NCBI GenBank assembly: GCA_026388275.1
Contig: JAPLKB010000011.1
Location: forward strand, 1 to 64,000
Length of the DNA stretch: 64,000 bases
Direction of reading: 5' to 3'
Origin: Pseudomonadota bacterium
GTDB taxonomy: Bacteria; Desulfobacterota; Syntrophorhabdia; Syntrophorhabdales; Syntrophorhabdaceae
The notes beneath the pieces are model-generated. The model was not told the origin of the DNA. It saw nothing but the letters and a program-made list of their open reading frames with translations, and did no database searches. Shown piece by piece: positions 62,496 to 64,000 of this stretch. A program made the translations under genes and the position numbers. How positions within the stretch are numbered: position 1 is the first letter of the stretch; each line of letters starts with the position of its first letter.

Positions 62496-64000
62496 ATGGC
62501 GGTCAATCGTTTTAAAGAGACCCTGTTGAGGCGCGACCAATTCATATACACCGTTGAACTGGTCCCTGGAAGAGGGGCGCACGGAAAGGTTCAGGATGAT
62601 ATCCTTGCGCTTGCCGATAAGGCCGTCCATGGAGGACTCGTTCATGCCCTCTCTATTACGGATAATCCCGGTGGACACCCGACTCTTGCCCCCGAAGTAA
62701 TCGGAGTCGAGATCAGACGGATGGGTATTGACCCCATCATTCATTTTACATGCAAGGACAAAAACAGAAATCAGATCGAATCAATTCTTTATGCGTTTGA
62801 CCGTGTGGGTATCCGAAATCTGCTTGCCATGACCGGAGATTTTCCTCTATACGGGTTTGAAGGAAAAGCAAAACCGGTTTTTGACCTTGATTCGGTTCAG
62901 CTTTTACATCTTATGAGCATGATGAACCAGGGGCTGGAAATTAACAGCATGGCCCCGGGAGGAGGCGCCAGACTTCCCCCTACTCATTTAATCAAGGGCT
63001 GTGCGGTTTCACCTTTTAAGAAGCTCGAATCCGAAACCATGGCTCAGTATTTCAAACTATGGAAGAAGGTACAAGCCGGAGCAGACTTTATCGTAACACA
63101 GGTGGGTTTTGATGCCCGCAAGTTTGATGAGTTTCTCCGCTACATGCGTTACTGCGAAATCAGAATTCCCGTCATCGGTAACGTATATGTCCTCAACTTC
63201 CCGGTGGCAAGGGTAATGAACCAAAAGGGTGTTCCCGGATGCATGGTAACAGATGATCTCTTCCGCACCTGTGAGGAGGAATCCCGCTCCCCTGATAAGG
63301 GGAAAGCCGCCCGTCTCGAAAGGGCGGCAAAGCAGATTGCACTTCTCCGCGGGATCGGCTATGACGGCGTCCATATCGGCGGATTTAACCTGAAGTATGA
63401 AGACGTTGAATGGGTAATAGGCAGATCAATAGAAATATCCGGCAACTGGACATCCTTTATCCGCGAATTTGATTATCCGCAGCCCGGAGGATTTTATCTG
63501 TACAAGAAAGACCCTGATACAGGACTTAACAGCGATATTTTTTCCAATGAAACAAGCCATCCGGATAAAAGCCCGGGTTATGCTCTCATGCGCCTTTTTC
63601 ACAGTGCAGTATTTGCTCAGGATACTCCCCTTTACAAGGCAGCCTGCTCATTCTTCAGGACTGTTGAAGGCACAATGCTGAAGGGACCTTTTACAGAAAT
63701 GGAACACATAATAAAGTACATCAGTTCACGTTGCCGCCGTTGCGGAGACTGCACACTGGCAGAAATAGCCTTTTTATGCCCTCAGTCGCAGTGCCCCAAG
63801 TCCCTTTTTAATGGTCCATGCGGAGGGTCAATGGAAGGGTGGTGCGAGGTTTTTCCAGGCAAACGTCGATGTATCTTTGTCCGCGCCTATGACCGGCTCA
63901 AATCCTACAATGAAGAATCGTCCCTGAAAGGGGAATATATATGCCCCCGCAATTGGGAACTGGACCAGACATCCTCCTGGACCAATTATTTTCTTGGCCG
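62496..64000 (+). CDS. metF: Methylenetetrahydrofolate reductase fused to MetV-like Cys-rich domain (partial)
   Basis: The gene starts at ATG 62496 and is cut by the window end; about 500 residues are visible. The N-terminal MetF barrel (about 1-300) has ELVPGRG, SITDNPGGHP, HFTCKDKNR and LAMTGDFP. The C-terminal part from about 405 has closely spaced cysteines (CRRCGDC, CPQSQCPK, GPCGG, WCEV, RC), like the MetV/MTHFR C-terminal zinc or Fe-S domain. In acetogens and sulfate reducers such MetF-MetV pairs join the methyl branch of the Wood-Ljungdahl pathway; here the two are one chain. AAGGAGA lies 5 nt before the start. Confidence 0.92.
   Translation, partial: MAVNRFKETLLRRDQFIYTVELVPGRGAHGKVQDDILALADKAVHGGLVHALSITDNPGGHPTLAPEVIGVEIRRMGIDPIIHFTCKDKNRNQIESILYAFDRVGIRNLLAMTGDFPLYGFEGKAKPVFDLDSVQLLHLMSMMNQGLEINSMAPGGGARLPPTHLIKGCAVSPFKKLESETMAQYFKLWKKVQAGADFIVTQVGFDARKFDEFLRYMRYCEIRIPVIGNVYVLNFPVARVMNQKGVPGCMVTDDLFRTCEEESRSPDKGKAARLERAAKQIALLRGIGYDGVHIGGFNLKYEDVEWVIGRSIEISGNWTSFIREFDYPQPGGFYLYKKDPDTGLNSDIFSNETSHPDKSPGYALMRLFHSAVFAQDTPLYKAACSFFRTVEGTMLKGPFTEMEHIIKYISSRCRRCGDCTLAEIAFLCPQSQCPKSLFNGPCGGSMEGWCEVFPGKRRCIFVRAYDRLKSYNEESSLKGEYICPRNWELDQTSSWTNYFLG

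Overview
The window looks like chromosomal DNA of a Gram-negative, probably anaerobic bacterium, most likely Desulfobacterota (former Deltaproteobacteria) or a neighbouring phylum. The Gram-negative call rests on an LPS-core heptose locus (two GT9 heptosyltransferases, hldA, hldC), an apolipoprotein N-acyltransferase and SurA-type chaperones. The anaerobe call is inference, from a TRAP transporter, a Fe-S family-4 uracil-DNA glycosylase, a Tat-exported aldo/keto reductase with two 4Fe-4S motifs, two radical SAM enzymes (one B12-binding) and a MetF fused to a zinc/cysteine-rich MetV-like tail. Genes are tightly packed, often with 1-30 bp overlaps, and GTG or TTG starts are common. I see no rRNA, tRNA, CRISPR array, intact transposase or integrase.

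Layout. 1-2087: a lone ParB-like gene among dispersed and palindromic repeats. 2088-9781: a DUF255 thioredoxin-like protein, then phoH / 7TM-HD phosphohydrolase / ybeY / lnt and a LysE-type exporter whose C-terminus is made of a 99-bp repeat. 9980-14098: membrane methyltransferase, short HDAC-like hydrolase, Fe-S aldo/keto reductase, a DUF6599-like exported protein and a lytic transglycosylase. 14163-20329: mfd, two parvulin-type foldases and pdxA, the last apparently starting at CTG. 20386-23690: a dctPQM TRAP transporter with its own promoter and an internal terminator. 23801-26443: hypothetical protein and hisA-hisF-hisI. 26613-28675: a murein-peptide recycling pair (YkfC-like peptidase and YkfB-like epimerase). 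28850-29341: a small broken ORF and a PC4/p15-like protein.

29399-33789 (minus strand): a PurF homologue lacking its glutaminase cysteine, and an HDOD protein followed by a hybrid histidine kinase. 34046-47880: a long housekeeping stretch: queA-tgt-yajC, rpsF-rpsR-rplI-dnaB-pgsA, dgt, valS, a DUF294 nucleotidyltransferase with a separate CBS protein, gatC-gatA and a family-4 UDG. 47915-49787: an accessory-looking segment with a palindromic element, a minus-strand gene encoding tandem 27-residue repeats, a divergent LysR regulator and a duplicated scrap of the UDG 3' end. 49935-55311 (minus strand): an M15/DUF882 peptidase, a methyltransferase-Nudix-MFS operon and a secreted YYD-repeat protein. 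55667-64000: ftsB, radical SAM, YbgC thioesterase, the LPS-core heptose operon with a B12-radical SAM gene inside it, and a metF gene cut by the window end.

The most unusual items are the 27-residue repeat gene beside LysR, coding sequence invaded by intergenic-type repeats (exporter, and possibly lnt and the NlpC/P60 peptidase), the Cys-to-Ser PurF homologue, the probable CTG start of pdxA, and the B12-radical SAM gene between two heptosyltransferases.
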